In this document: in pieces, positions 9,510 to 18,066 of the stretch | Position numbering within the stretch: position 1 is the first letter of the stretch | How the letters are laid out: each line of letters opens with the position of its first letter | Source of the DNA: Bacteroidia bacterium | GTDB taxonomy: Bacteria > Bacteroidota > Bacteroidia > AKYH767-A > OLB10 | Direction: 5' to 3' | NCBI GenBank assembly: GCA_037045145.1 | Contig: JBAOIA010000011.1 | Span: forward strand, 248,001-312,000 | Length of the DNA stretch: 64,000 nucleotides | Position numbers and translations under genes: made by a program | Notes under the pieces: generated by a model | Seen by the model: the letters and a program-made list of their open reading frames with translations, nothing else | Database searches by the model: none | What the model was told of the DNA's origin: nothing

Positions 9510-9779
9510 ACTTTTTTCTCTGTTCTCTTACAAGTCAATAAAATGCCGCAGACTATTAGTTAAATGCTATGTTACTTAAAAATTCTATACCAACAGCAGC
9601 CTCATGCACAAAACCGAACACTTGATTTATAATAACTTATGCCTGACATTAAAATAATTTTACCCTATCATAAAACTTTTTTATTGTATGGATGTTCCTA
9701 ATAGTAATGAGTTTGGTTCTTTTGAAAGATTAAAAATTATCCAAAATCTTTTCAAAACATGAAATTTCTACTGAATTCA
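9510..9779. other. AT-rich intergenic stretch
   Basis: About 270 bp after the 2-TM gene with no open frame, tRNA-like fold or terminator that I can support. The small-RNA candidate begins immediately downstream. Confidence 0.4.
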
Positions 9780-9809
9780 TTGTTTTTTAATATTAATGTT
9801 GTACTTTAG
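9780..9809 (+). promoter_or_regulatory. Bacteroidota-type promoter TTG-N19-TACTTTAG
   Basis: TTG at 9780-9782, a 19-nt spacer, and TACTTTAG at 9802-9809 (7 of 8 matches to a TAnnTTTG -7 box). The expected start site is near 9815, about 90 nt before a strong terminator, with no open reading frame between. Confidence 0.55.
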
Positions 9810-9814
9810 CACTG

Positions 9815-9908
9815 TAATTTAGAAACGAGAAACACAAAATATTTTTTTCATAGGGTTAGTTTTAGGTTACGAACAGGGAACTCAACGGAGTTCCCTTTCG
9901 TTTTTTAT
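9815..9908 (+). ncRNA. Candidate ~90-nt small RNA (6S-like possibility)
   Basis: A short transcription unit is bounded by a good promoter and a Rho-independent terminator and has no coding frame. The segments GTAATTTAGAAAC and GTTTTAGGTTAC can form two short helices separated by an internal loop, around an A/T-rich apical region, before the terminator hairpin. Length and layout recall the 6S-Flavo RNA class of Bacteroidota, but I could not match its consensus from memory. It could also be a leader attenuator for the gene at 9952, although that gene has its own -7 box. Confidence 0.42.
9876..9908 (+). terminator. Rho-independent terminator of the small RNA
   Basis: GGGAACTC (9876-9883), loop AACG, GAGTTCCC (9888-9895): a perfect 8-bp stem followed by TTTCGTTTTTT. 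Confidence 0.8.
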
Positions 9909-9938
9909 ATACCTGAGTAAATATTGCCGATGATGTTT

Positions 9939-9946
9939 TACTTTTG
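9939..9946 (+). promoter_or_regulatory. -7 element TACTTTTG directly before ATG 9952
   Basis: A perfect TAnnTTTG match whose last base is 5 nt from the ATG. If used, transcription would start at or next to the start codon, giving a leaderless or nearly leaderless mRNA for the 9952-kdsB pair. Confidence 0.5.
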
Positions 9947-9951
9947 AGCGA

Positions 9952-10386
9952 ATGAAAAAAACAGTTTTAATTTTTACTGTGCTCCTCTTGACAGGTCACA
10001 TTGCATTGGCTCAGAAAATAAATCCTACCACAGAGGCCGAATTTCTATATGGCTCCGTTGGATACAAAATTCAGCTCAACAACAAGCTTCCTGTAAAAGA
10101 AGGATATTCTTTAAAAGATTTCAAACCGGTAGTTGAAGAAAATCGTCAGGTAGAATTTAAAGGCGTTTTCCGTAAAGGAGAAAACACCCCCTGTGCTGTG
10201 ATAATGATTTATACTAAACTGCGTAATGCTCCGCAATACTATTGCATACCTACAGATGATGCATCAGCGGATTTATGGCAAAGGTTTAATGCAAGCCTTC
10301 TTGACGATTCGGAAAACCAGCAGCCACAGTTACAGTTTTTTGCTTACTGTTTAGCCTATTTGTCTTCTCAAAATCATCAGCCATGA
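9952..10386 (+). CDS. Small secreted protein upstream of kdsB
   Basis: 144 residues with a signal peptide ending at ALAQ. The mature part (~123 residues) has no recognised family; two cysteines lie at CAVIM and YYCIP. The gene overlaps kdsB by ATGA, so the two are translationally coupled, but nothing in the sequence links it to LPS synthesis beyond this position. Confidence 0.75.
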   Translation: MKKTVLIFTVLLLTGHIALAQKINPTTEAEFLYGSVGYKIQLNNKLPVKEGYSLKDFKPVVEENRQVEFKGVFRKGENTPCAVIMIYTKLRNAPQYYCIPTDDASADLWQRFNASLLDDSENQQPQLQFFAYCLAYLSSQNHQP

Positions 10387-11141
10387 GTGAGCGTATAAAT
10401 GCGCTGGCAGTAATACCTGCCCGATATGCCTCTACTCGTTTTCCGGGTAAACCACTAGCCTTGATACAGGGAAAAACTATGCTGCAACGTGTTTATGAGC
10501 AAGTAAAGAAAAGCCATGTAAAAAAAATTATCATTGCTACAGATCATGATGACATTGAGACACACGCCAAAACTTTTAATGCCGAAGTGATGATGACACG
10601 GGCAGATCATGTTTCGGGCACTGACCGCATTGCCGAAGTGATACAACGTATTCAACAAAGATTTGATGTTGTTGTCAACATACAGGGTGATGAGCCTTTT
10701 ATACATCCCGAACAGATAGATCAAATTATCAACGCTTTTAATGACCCAACAACAGATATTGCCACTATGGTGAAACCGGTTTCAGGAGCGGACGAATACC
10801 ACAGTGCCGATGTGGTGAAAGCTGTATTAGCCATTAATGGCAATGCTTTATACTTCAGCAGACAGCCTTTACCTTATTTCAGAAAAGGATTTGACGAAAA
10901 AAAACTACAACAAAATGCTTACAAGCATCTTGGCATGTATGCCTACAGAACAGAGGTAATTAAAAAAATTGCGCAACTTCCGGTGGCACCACTCGAAGAG
11001 GCCGAACAATTAGAACAACTGCGGTGGCTTCAAAACGGTTATACCATCAGAGCAATAGTTACTTCAACAGAAACCATTGCCGTTGATACATCTGATGACC
11101 TGAAAAGAGCAGTGCAATTTCTAAACAAAAACAACGTCTGA
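10383..11141 (+). CDS. kdsB: 3-deoxy-manno-octulosonate cytidylyltransferase
   Basis: 252 residues, normal for KdsB. It activates Kdo as CMP-Kdo for the lipid A inner core in the cytoplasm. Visible motifs are the N-terminal nucleotide-binding loop IPARYASTRFPGKPL (11-25), the metal site NIQGDEPF (D103), KHLGMYAYR (181-189), EEAEQLEQLRW, and VDTSDDL near the C-terminus. ATG 10383 overlaps the preceding stop (ATGA). Confidence 0.96.
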   Translation: MSERINALAVIPARYASTRFPGKPLALIQGKTMLQRVYEQVKKSHVKKIIIATDHDDIETHAKTFNAEVMMTRADHVSGTDRIAEVIQRIQQRFDVVVNIQGDEPFIHPEQIDQIINAFNDPTTDIATMVKPVSGADEYHSADVVKAVLAINGNALYFSRQPLPYFRKGFDEKKLQQNAYKHLGMYAYRTEVIKKIAQLPVAPLEEAEQLEQLRWLQNGYTIRAIVTSTETIAVDTSDDLKRAVQFLNKNNV

Positions 11142-11193
11142 TATTTTTATAATATCATACTTTAGTACACTGAAAATTTTAATCACAGATACA

Positions 11194-13242
11194 ATGAATA
11201 AAATCATCTTGCTGGCAGGAAGCCTGCTTGCAGCCACCACAGTGATGGGGCAAAGTAAATTAACTCCGGAACTTCTTTGGAAGCTGGGACGTGTTGGAGA
11301 GCAGGCATTATCTCCGGATGGAAAAACCGTAGTTTATACTGTCAGAAATTTTAATCTTGCCGACAACAAAGGCAACACCGACATGTACACCATAGCTGCT
11401 TCAGGTGGTGAACCCAAATTGATTGCAGGCACGGCAGACAATGAAACCTCACCTGCATGGAGCGCTGACAGTAAAAAAATCTATTTCCTGAATGACAAAG
11501 GCGGTGTCAACAATTTGTGGAGTATGAATGTTGATGGATCTGATGCAAAACAAATTTCGAACTCGAAAGATGATATTGCATGTTTTGGCATAGCCCCTGC
11601 AGGCAATAGAATATGGATGGTAATGGAAGTTAAGGTTGATAAAACTACACAGGACATTTTTCCTGACCTGCCCAAAGCCACCGGAAAAATTTATGACGAC
11701 CTTATGTACCGTCACTGGACAGAATGGGAAGATGGCTCCTACTCGCATGTGTTTGTTGCCGATTTTAAAAATGATGTTGTAGGTACTGCCACAGACATAC
11801 AAAAAGGAGAACGTTTTGACACACCAATGAAACCTAATGGCGGTGGCGAACAAATAGCCTGGAGCAATGACGGGAAAAAGCTTGCCTATACCTGTAAAAA
11901 ACTTGCGGGCAAAGATTATGCAACAAGTACCAACTCTGATATCTATCTTTATGATGTAGCTTCCGGAAAAACTGAAAACATTTCTGCATCGAACGAGGGT
12001 TATGATATGTCGCCAGCATTTTCGCCTGACAACAACAGATTGATGTGGTTAAGCATGCAGACACCCACCTACGAAGCCGACAGAAACAGGATTATGATTT
12101 ATGATTTTGTATCTCAAAAAACTACTGAGGCAACAGCCGGTTTTGATTATACTGTTGATGCTGCAAAGTGGGCACCTGACGGATTTAAAATTTATTTCAT
12201 CAGTGGCATCAATGCTACCGATCAGTTATGGGTTTATGACGGACGACTGCGCAGCTACCCACCCCTTCGGCAGCTAACCACCGACATTGGCGACTACACA
12301 GGCTTTTCACTTTCTGCCAATAAAACCGAGCCTTTTTTAGTAGCTTCAATGATGTCTATATCATCACCTACGGAACTGTTTCGTGTAGATTTGAAAACAG
12401 GCAAATCAACACAGTTGACTTTCACCAATAAAAATGTTTTGAAAGACACCCGTATGGGAAAAGTTGAAAAGCGAATGATTAAAGCAACGGATGGCAAAGA
12501 AATTCTCACTTGGGTAATTTACCCTCCTGATTTTGATGCCTCCAAAAAATATCCAACACTGCTTTACTGTCAGGGTGGACCGCAAAGTACCGTATCGCAG
12601 TTTTTCAGCTACCGTTGGAATTTTCAGCTCATGGCTGCCAATGGCTACATTGTAGTAGCACCCAACCGCAGGGGTTTACCTTCTTTTGGCACGGCATGGA
12701 ACCGCGAAATTTCCGGTGACTGGGGTGGGCAGTGTATGCGCGACTACCTGTCTGCCATTGACGAAGTAAGCAAAGAACCTTTTGTAAACAAAGACCGTTT
12801 AGGTGCTGTTGGTGCCAGCTTTGGAGGCTACAGTGTTTATTGGCTTGCAGGACATCATCAGAAACGTTTTAAAGCTTTTATTTCACATTGTGGTGTCTAT
12901 AATCTGGAAAGTATGTATGGCACTACAGAAGAGCTGTGGTTTCCAGACTTTGATCTGGGAGGCTCCTTCTGGCAGACACCTAAGCCAAAATCATACACAC
13001 AGTTTTCTCCTGTTGACTTTGTGCAGAACTGGGATACTCCAATTCTTGTCATTCATAACGAAAAAGATTTTAGAGTGCCTTTAGGTCAAGGTATGGAAGC
13101 CTATACCGCGGCAAGACTACAAAATATCCCTGCCCGTTTTCTTTATTTTCCGGACGAAGGACATTGGGTTAACAAACCACAAAACAGTGTGATGTGGCAG
13201 CGTGTGTTTTTTGGCTGGCTCGATAAATACCTTAAACAATAA
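11194..13242 (+). CDS. S9 family peptidase, dipeptidyl-peptidase 5-like
   Basis: 682 residues with a signal peptide ending VMGQ, so exported to the periplasm. The N-terminal two thirds is a beta-propeller of WD40-like/TolB-like repeats (SPDGK, PAWSADSK, IAWSNDGKK, PAFSPDN, KWAPDG). The C-terminal alpha/beta hydrolase carries S542 in GASFGGYS, D625 in HNEKDFRVP and H657 in DEGHWV. This length and triad spacing closely match Porphyromonas DPP5 (about 684 residues), which cleaves dipeptides with hydrophobic P1 residues. The specificity here is inferred. Transcription probably ends at the hairpin in the left end of the downstream insertion sequence. Confidence 0.9.
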   Translation: MNKIILLAGSLLAATTVMGQSKLTPELLWKLGRVGEQALSPDGKTVVYTVRNFNLADNKGNTDMYTIAASGGEPKLIAGTADNETSPAWSADSKKIYFLNDKGGVNNLWSMNVDGSDAKQISNSKDDIACFGIAPAGNRIWMVMEVKVDKTTQDIFPDLPKATGKIYDDLMYRHWTEWEDGSYSHVFVADFKNDVVGTATDIQKGERFDTPMKPNGGGEQIAWSNDGKKLAYTCKKLAGKDYATSTNSDIYLYDVASGKTENISASNEGYDMSPAFSPDNNRLMWLSMQTPTYEADRNRIMIYDFVSQKTTEATAGFDYTVDAAKWAPDGFKIYFISGINATDQLWVYDGRLRSYPPLRQLTTDIGDYTGFSLSANKTEPFLVASMMSISSPTELFRVDLKTGKSTQLTFTNKNVLKDTRMGKVEKRMIKATDGKEILTWVIYPPDFDASKKYPTLLYCQGGPQSTVSQFFSYRWNFQLMAANGYIVVAPNRRGLPSFGTAWNREISGDWGGQCMRDYLSAIDEVSKEPFVNKDRLGAVGASFGGYSVYWLAGHHQKRFKAFISHCGVYNLESMYGTTEELWFPDFDLGGSFWQTPKPKSYTQFSPVDFVQNWDTPILVIHNEKDFRVPLGQGMEAYTAARLQNIPARFLYFPDEGHWVNKPQNSVMWQRVFFGWLDKYLKQ

Positions 13243-13264
13243 TTTGATTCAAGGCATATCAAAT

Positions 13265-13281
13265 AAGAGGCTGTCTCAAAA
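13265..13281 (+). repeat. Left terminal inverted repeat of the IS
   Basis: 17-bp AAGAGGCTGTCTCAAAA, an exact inverted match to 15082-15098. Confidence 0.85.
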
Positions 13282-13315
13282 CAATAAATTGAGGCAGCCT
13301 TTTTTTATATACTGC
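13269..13315 (+). terminator. Hairpin terminator inside the IS left end
   Basis: AGGCTGTCTCAA, a 9-nt loop, then TTGAGGCAGCCT: a 12-bp stem with one G-U pair, followed by TTTTTTTAT. It can stop read-through from the DPP5 gene into the element. Confidence 0.7.
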
Positions 13316-13428
13316 TTTATAGAGGCAGATGATTAAAAAGAAATCAAGTTTTATTTTTATTCCTGAAGGACGTTATGGTGCATTAGGAGATGTTTTTAAT
13401 GATTATGACATCCTTTTTTTGATTTTTT

Positions 13429-14976
13429 TCAGTTCAAGAGTGCTTTTTGTTTGAGATTAAATCCGATCAGGCACAATCCGGCCTCTATCTCTACTTTAGG
13501 AATAGATCGCAGCATGAACCGTTTAAAATTTTTGTTTTGCTTGAGGCAAGCAAACACAGGCTCTATGGTGTAGCATCTTTTTTTTCGATGGGCGATGCCT
13601 TGTTCACTTTTCAAATTTTCATTGGCTTTATTTTTCAGTTGGATCAGTTGCTGATTGACTTCGATTGTTCTGTTGTTTTTTGATTGATGACATACGCTTC
13701 TTAACGGGCATCCGTTGCAGTTTTGCGTCTGGTATTTTTTTACCTGTTGTGTATATCCATTTTCGGTTGTGCGTGTTGAAGTACTGATGTATTGCATGCG
13801 TTGACCCATTGGGCAGTAGTAGCAATCTTGCTCCTTATTGTAATAAAGTTCATCACTCTTAAATCCTTTCTTATAGGTGGCTTTGCGCTTTTGTTCTTTA
13901 TCAAAGGTGTTGTATTTAACATAGCCCTCAATGCTGTTGTTTTGCAGGAACTGATAGTTTTCGTGCGACCCGTATCCGGCATCTGCTGTGATGCTCTTTG
14001 GATAACTACCGTAAAGTTGTTGATATTGATTGATGTGCGGAATGAGAGTAGTGGTGTCGGTTGGTTTTTGATGCAAGCTGTAGTTCACACAAAATATTTT
14101 TTTACCGGGACATGAACTGGCTTGTAAATTATATCCGGCTTTAAGTTGTCCGTTACGCATGTGGTCTTCCTTCATACGCATAAAAGTTGCATCCGGATCG
14201 GTTTTGCTGTAACTGTTTCGATTACCCAGTATGGCCTCTTGTTGCTCATACTTTTCCATGCGCTTTACAAAATCGGTTTTTGCTTTTTTGATTTGGTCAA
14301 GAGTTTTTTTTTCAACCTGTTTGTTTTTCAATGCCTCATCAATCTGCGCTGCCACAGCTTTTACTTTTGCTGCATCGATGTTCTTAAAATCAATCGGTTC
14401 GGTATCTTTTAATTCTTCTACGGCAACTTGCTGGCTGTAGTTCCACAACGCTTCTAACTGTTTTGCTATTTTTTCCTTTTGCGTTTTGATGGCTTTGCCC
14501 CACACAAAGGTGTATTTGTTGGCATTGGCTTCTATCTTGGTGCCATCGGTATAAACTTCTTCTATACTAACCAGTTCTTCCTTTACCAACAGGGTTACCA
14601 CCTGGGCAAATATTTCTTTAATCTCATTTTTTAATTTCGAACTGCGAAAACGGTTAATCGTATTATGATCCGGTGTACTCATACCCGTTAGCCACATGTA
14701 ATGGATGTTCTCTTTCAGGGCCGCTTCTATTTTACGACTGCTGTACGTATTGCTTAAATAAGCGAACACAATGGCGCTTAATAGCATACGTGGATGATAT
14801 GAACTTGTACCACCTCCTTTATACTGATCAATCAGCCCATCTATTTTAATTTCGCTGATGATTTGTTGTACTACACGCACCGGATGATTCTTATCAATGA
14901 GTTCATCAAAACTCGGTGGCAACAACATTTGCGGATTAAACTGATATGGTTTGAATACTATATTGGTTTTGCTCAT
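13429..14976 (-). CDS. IS1182 family transposase
   Basis: 515 residues, intact. The N-terminal DUF772-type domain (residues ~20-125; SSYHPRMLL, STPDHNTINRFR) is followed by a DDE nuclease with D144 (VYTDGTKIEA), D332 (ITADAGYGS) and E472 (IEPVFACLKQNKNFKRFMLR). A cysteine-rich insert (YYCPMGQRM; NCNGCPLRSVCH) near 386-430 is usual for the family. The region at 155-275 is a lysine-rich helical insert. Confidence 0.93.
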   Translation of the reverse strand: MSKTNIVFKPYQFNPQMLLPPSFDELIDKNHPVRVVQQIISEIKIDGLIDQYKGGGTSSYHPRMLLSAIVFAYLSNTYSSRKIEAALKENIHYMWLTGMSTPDHNTINRFRSSKLKNEIKEIFAQVVTLLVKEELVSIEEVYTDGTKIEANANKYTFVWGKAIKTQKEKIAKQLEALWNYSQQVAVEELKDTEPIDFKNIDAAKVKAVAAQIDEALKNKQVEKKTLDQIKKAKTDFVKRMEKYEQQEAILGNRNSYSKTDPDATFMRMKEDHMRNGQLKAGYNLQASSCPGKKIFCVNYSLHQKPTDTTTLIPHINQYQQLYGSYPKSITADAGYGSHENYQFLQNNSIEGYVKYNTFDKEQKRKATYKKGFKSDELYYNKEQDCYYCPMGQRMQYISTSTRTTENGYTQQVKKYQTQNCNGCPLRSVCHQSKNNRTIEVNQQLIQLKNKANENLKSEQGIAHRKKRCYTIEPVFACLKQNKNFKRFMLRSIPKVEIEAGLCLIGFNLKQKALLN

Positions 14977-15070
14977 GCAACAAATTTAGTTGCATCACCT
15001 TTCCTTCTTTCCCTTTTGGATAACTATTCTTTTTTTGTTAATAACCTTTGATTTTCTAAAAAATCAAAAG

Positions 15071-15102
15071 AGGCTGCCTACTTTTGAGACAGCCTCTTTT
15101 TT
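15071..15102 (-). repeat. Right terminal inverted repeat and hairpin of the IS
   Basis: The right terminal repeat (15082-15098) pairs with the adjacent AGGCTGCCT to form a hairpin whose plus-strand copy is followed by T-rich sequence. It mirrors the left end, so both borders can act as terminators. Confidence 0.65.
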
Positions 15103-15339
15103 ATTCTGATAAAATTTCAAATCTACTGAACCAATGATTTCTAAATTTTAAATTCTTTCGTAACCACTTTCTTCTTACACACCAAAGTTAATGTTGCACA
15201 CAACGCTACCCGTCAGACGAGGATGAGTGGGGGTTAACTCACCTTACTCCGGTTAGGTTGCTCTCGCAACTGATGTAATTGGAGGTAATTAGAAACGTTC
15301 TGCATTTTCAATTTGTATCATGACAGTTGTATAGTTGCA
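15099..15339. other. Intergenic stretch with one copy of a dispersed repeat
   Basis: No gene was seen. It contains a copy of a GC-richer repeat (15196-15233) that recurs at 24669-24706, next to a sequence ending in a stretch rich in CCGG/GGTTAGG. It lies downstream of the T9SS gene at 15340. Confidence 0.45.
15196..15233 (+). repeat. Dispersed intergenic repeat, copy 1
   Basis: The core GCTACCCGTCAGACGAGGAT plus GAG (15205-15227) is identical over 23 bp to 24678-24700. The flanks (GCACAC before, a G run after) also match closely. Confidence 0.6.
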
Positions 15340-16701
15340 TCATTCATGATATGAGTTTTGTTTGAGTACCTTTATTACACGAATTTTATTACCACTTTGC
15401 AATTTTAAAAAGTACAATCCTTCTGATTTTTGACTCCAGTCAAGTTGATAATTAAGCCTTTTAAATTTAACTTGTTCGTTTAGCTTTCCATAAATATCTG
15501 TTACTGTCAGCAACACTTCTCCTTCGGCTTCAGGAAAATTAATTCTTAAAGTATTGGTTACAGGATTTGGAGATACGTGTAAGTTATCTTTTTCTACTTC
15601 CTTGGTTGAAGTCAAAAAATTCAAATCGTTTGGGAAGTTAGGCAACCCGACAGAAATATAATTACTATCTAAAGAAACAGCATTGGTATCATAGCCACAC
15701 ATCGGCCCCTGAGCATCGGGATAATTGATTGCACCTAAATAGGTGCTCCATAATTCAACAACATAAATTTTGTTATCAGGAGCTAAAGCTAAATCGCACA
15801 TATACATTGGTGTCTGGCCAACTACAACCGGAGGTAAAGTATTCTGTGTCATATCAAACTGATAAAGAATACCGGGATGATAATATGAAACATAAAGATA
15901 TTGCCCGGATGGGGAAAAGGCGCTTGAATACAACCATGAACTATAATATAAAATATCGTTTGCAGGATCAAACGAAACAATTCCTGTTGAGTTATCAAAA
16001 GAATAGGTTTGAACACAATCATCATAATATACTACGCTCAACTTGTTACCGGCTACATTTGATTTCATTGTGCCACAACCCATATTGCCATTGGGTGTTA
16101 CACCTGTAGTACTTACAACAGGTGTTAGAACGACTCCTGATGGCGTAACCCTGAAACTTAAAAACTTATTTTCAAGTTTTTTATGTGCTATTAGCCAGTA
16201 ATCCTGACCATTTGAATGGCGGATTGCACTTTGTTTTTCTGACATTGCAGTATCCAATAGAAAATTTTTAACTGTAACATCACCCAAGCCACCATCAAGT
16301 GTAATGTCAACAACAGAATACCACAAACCATTTGATGAATCTAAACCTCTTTCTGTTGTAAAAACATAATATTCTGTTGTGCTTAGTGGTTTTTTTACAA
16401 TCAGCGCAGCTTGTGTGGCAGAAGCACTACTGTTTAATCCAACACCATTGGGCATGGCATGATGTATTCTGTTAAAAACATGTTCGCCATCGGCATAAAA
16501 AAGTAGTGTTCCGGCACTATCACTTATTGAAGAACATCCTTCCTGGGTAAGTGAGCTTATTGCACATCCCGGCATAAAAACCGGACTACCGATGTTAAAT
16601 GACAAATAACAGTATTCGCCAAACAACCAATTGTTATATTCCTTTTGCGCATTTGAACAGAGTGCAATGAATATAAAAAAAATTGTAATGTTTTGTTTCA
16701 T
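15340..16701 (-). CDS. Secreted beta-propeller-like protein with T9SS sorting domain
   Basis: 453 residues with a signal peptide ending NAQ. The mature protein starts YNNWLFGEY and shows repeated blade-like segments (FAFSPSGQYLY-type motif, LALAPDNKIYV) and the VGLPNFPNDLNF signature seen at the end of a large family of Bacteroidota secreted propellers. The final ~75 residues are a type A T9SS domain (NPVTNTLRINFP...GLYFLKLQSG...VIKVLKQ). The role is unknown; it is probably surface-attached. Confidence 0.8.
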   Translation of the reverse strand: MKQNITIFFIFIALCSNAQKEYNNWLFGEYCYLSFNIGSPVFMPGCAISSLTQEGCSSISDSAGTLLFYADGEHVFNRIHHAMPNGVGLNSSASATQAALIVKKPLSTTEYYVFTTERGLDSSNGLWYSVVDITLDGGLGDVTVKNFLLDTAMSEKQSAIRHSNGQDYWLIAHKKLENKFLSFRVTPSGVVLTPVVSTTGVTPNGNMGCGTMKSNVAGNKLSVVYYDDCVQTYSFDNSTGIVSFDPANDILYYSSWLYSSAFSPSGQYLYVSYYHPGILYQFDMTQNTLPPVVVGQTPMYMCDLALAPDNKIYVVELWSTYLGAINYPDAQGPMCGYDTNAVSLDSNYISVGLPNFPNDLNFLTSTKEVEKDNLHVSPNPVTNTLRINFPEAEGEVLLTVTDIYGKLNEQVKFKRLNYQLDWSQKSEGLYFLKLQSGNKIRVIKVLKQNSYHE

Positions 16702-16720
16702 ATTACATTAATTTAATGCT

Positions 16721-17377
16721 TTATTTTATTTTCCTGCTCTCATGCAATCCTTTTTTATACCACCTCTTTTTTAAAAACCATGCTTGACTGCTATCCGGTT
16801 TGAAATCGGTTGGGTAAAATTTGTAGAATGCAGGTGTTTTATAAATAAGAATAGAATCATTAACATTATACCTGCTTGAATTATATAACTTATTCCACCA
16901 AGTGCATTTTTCTTCTGAAATAATCAAATTATTTGCACTCCCAATCCTTCCATACAAATCAATTGTATTTCTATTCATTAATCCAGTTTGATGTGTACCG
17001 TTATTATAGAAATATTGAATAATCAAACTATCGTTGATTAGGCGATAAATTCCCCATTTATCTCTTACTATACTTTTTATGTTGTAATCTTCTTTTAATT
17101 CCTGAAAAACGGAAGATTCTTCACTCCAAACTAGCTCATAATTTTCAATGTGTGTATAATTTGAGATTAATACCTGTCCGTTATTATAAAGAAACATAAA
17201 AATAGGCGAATGGTCGTTGTTACTTTCGCTTATTAAATAGATGCCATTCGTTTTTATATCCTGTTTTTGCTGTTTAATGGTCAATGGCGTTTTATAAATG
17301 TAAAAATATTTATGTACGTTATAACAACTTGACAGCATCAAAAATATCAATACATATAAAACAATTTGAAATTTCAT
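16721..17377 (-). CDS. Predicted immunity lipoprotein, cassette 4 (end of toxin array)
   Basis: 218 residues. The lipoprotein signal peptide has a lipobox LSSC at about residue 19. The mature part shares with the other three array lipoproteins the order Y-x-x-Y near the start, GIYLI, FLYNNGQ, a WG-Y-I-DSLIIQYFY block, an acidic/DSTLI-like block, and the tail KFYPTDFKPDSSQAWFLKK. It ends HESRKIK, and no toxin copy follows, so this is the terminal, partly decayed cassette border. Its immunity role is inferred from position after the orphan toxin tip at 17391. Lipidation implies that the threat acts in the envelope. Confidence 0.65.
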   Translation of the reverse strand: MKFQIVLYVLIFLMLSSCYNVHKYFYIYKTPLTIKQQKQDIKTNGIYLISESNNDHSPIFMFLYNNGQVLISNYTHIENYELVWSEESSVFQELKEDYNIKSIVRDKWGIYRLINDSLIIQYFYNNGTHQTGLMNRNTIDLYGRIGSANNLIISEEKCTWWNKLYNSSRYNVNDSILIYKTPAFYKFYPTDFKPDSSQAWFLKKRWYKKGLHESRKIK

Positions 17378-17390
17378 CATATTATTTTAT

Positions 17391-17984
17391 TTAAAATAAA
17401 CCAAAGGGATTATACGTTCTATAATACAAATATAACTTAGATGGTGTATTATAATCAGTTATAATATATGGAGATCCATGCCATCCAGGAATTAAATTAG
17501 CCCACCATGACTGATGAATACCGTTTTGAAAAGCATCCTGTATCCAAGGGGAATCAATACCTATACGACTAACAGTGCCTGCACCATTTACTCCGAAATA
17601 AAGGGAACTATAAATTCTTTTCCCATCAGCATAAGACCCATTTCCCCCTCTATTTTTTTTATATATTCTACTTTCCCAAGTTTGGTCTATTTTACTTTTA
17701 TCAGGATTGTTTGTATAAACATTCATCCCCACAGACAATTCTCCGTAGCCAATTTCAGCAGCTGCAGTTCTGTATTTATCACCACCGCCCCACGATGATG
17801 GTAAAAACGCATCATTGGTCATACTAAAAGAAAAATCACCATTGTGGTATGAAGCATACCAGTTGGTCTGAGCATCATAACCACCATAGTGTGTAAAGCC
17901 CAAGGTATAGCTGCTGTTGCTTTGGTTATAAGTTGCCCCAAAGCCATATTGCCATTCATTGCCTTTGCTACTTCCTGCTTTCAT
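17391..17984 (-). CDS. Orphan Rhs toxin tip, type 23-like, copy 3
   Basis: 197 residues with no signal, no Rhs core and no export domain. It corresponds to the last ~190 residues of the Rhs at 20767. The first 61 residues are almost identical to the other copies (SSKGNEWQYGFG to TNDAFL), then it diverges while keeping YRTAAAEIGYGELSVG, IYSSLYFGVNGAGTVSRIG, DSPWIQD..QNGIHQS and a C-terminal Y-rich end. This pattern resembles polymorphic toxin type 23 as I remember it. The ATG overlaps the stop of the upstream immunity gene by 17 nt. It may be silent donor DNA. Confidence 0.7.
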   Translation of the reverse strand: MKAGSSKGNEWQYGFGATYNQSNSSYTLGFTHYGGYDAQTNWYASYHNGDFSFSMTNDAFLPSSWGGGDKYRTAAAEIGYGELSVGMNVYTNNPDKSKIDQTWESRIYKKNRGGNGSYADGKRIYSSLYFGVNGAGTVSRIGIDSPWIQDAFQNGIHQSWWANLIPGWHGSPYIITDYNTPSKLYLYYRTYNPFGLF

Positions 17985-18066
17985 GCAGTCCTTTTTTATA
18001 CCACCTCTTTTTTAAAAACCATGCTTTGCTGCTATCCGGTTTGAAATCAGTTGGGTAAAATTTGTA
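17802..18066 (-). repeat. Conserved cassette junction, copy B
   Basis: About 265 bp that joins the conserved 3' end of an immunity gene (~96 bp) to the conserved first 168 bp of a toxin tip. It is nearly identical to 19036-19294. Parts recur at 16730-16825, 20018-20116 and 21172-21339. Confidence 0.75.

Larger units (their letters stand above)
13265..15098. mobile_element. IS1182-type insertion sequence
   Basis: 1834 bp bounded by perfect 17-bp inverted repeats (AAGAGGCTGTCTCAAAA at 13265-13281, complement at 15082-15098) around one full-length transposase on the minus strand. No clear target-site duplication is seen in the flanks. The repeats and intact frame suggest a recent, potentially active copy. 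It sits between the DPP5 gene and a T9SS protein gene and interrupts neither. Confidence 0.88.

Noticed and set aside
13329..13454. Small plus-strand frame (about 41 codons) inside the left end of the IS
   Set aside because: It overlaps the transposase 3' end, has no ribosome binding site and sits behind a terminator. No support as a gene.
13447..14440. Several plus-strand frames over the transposase
   Set aside because: They are antisense shadows of a full-length transposase with an intact DDE triad.
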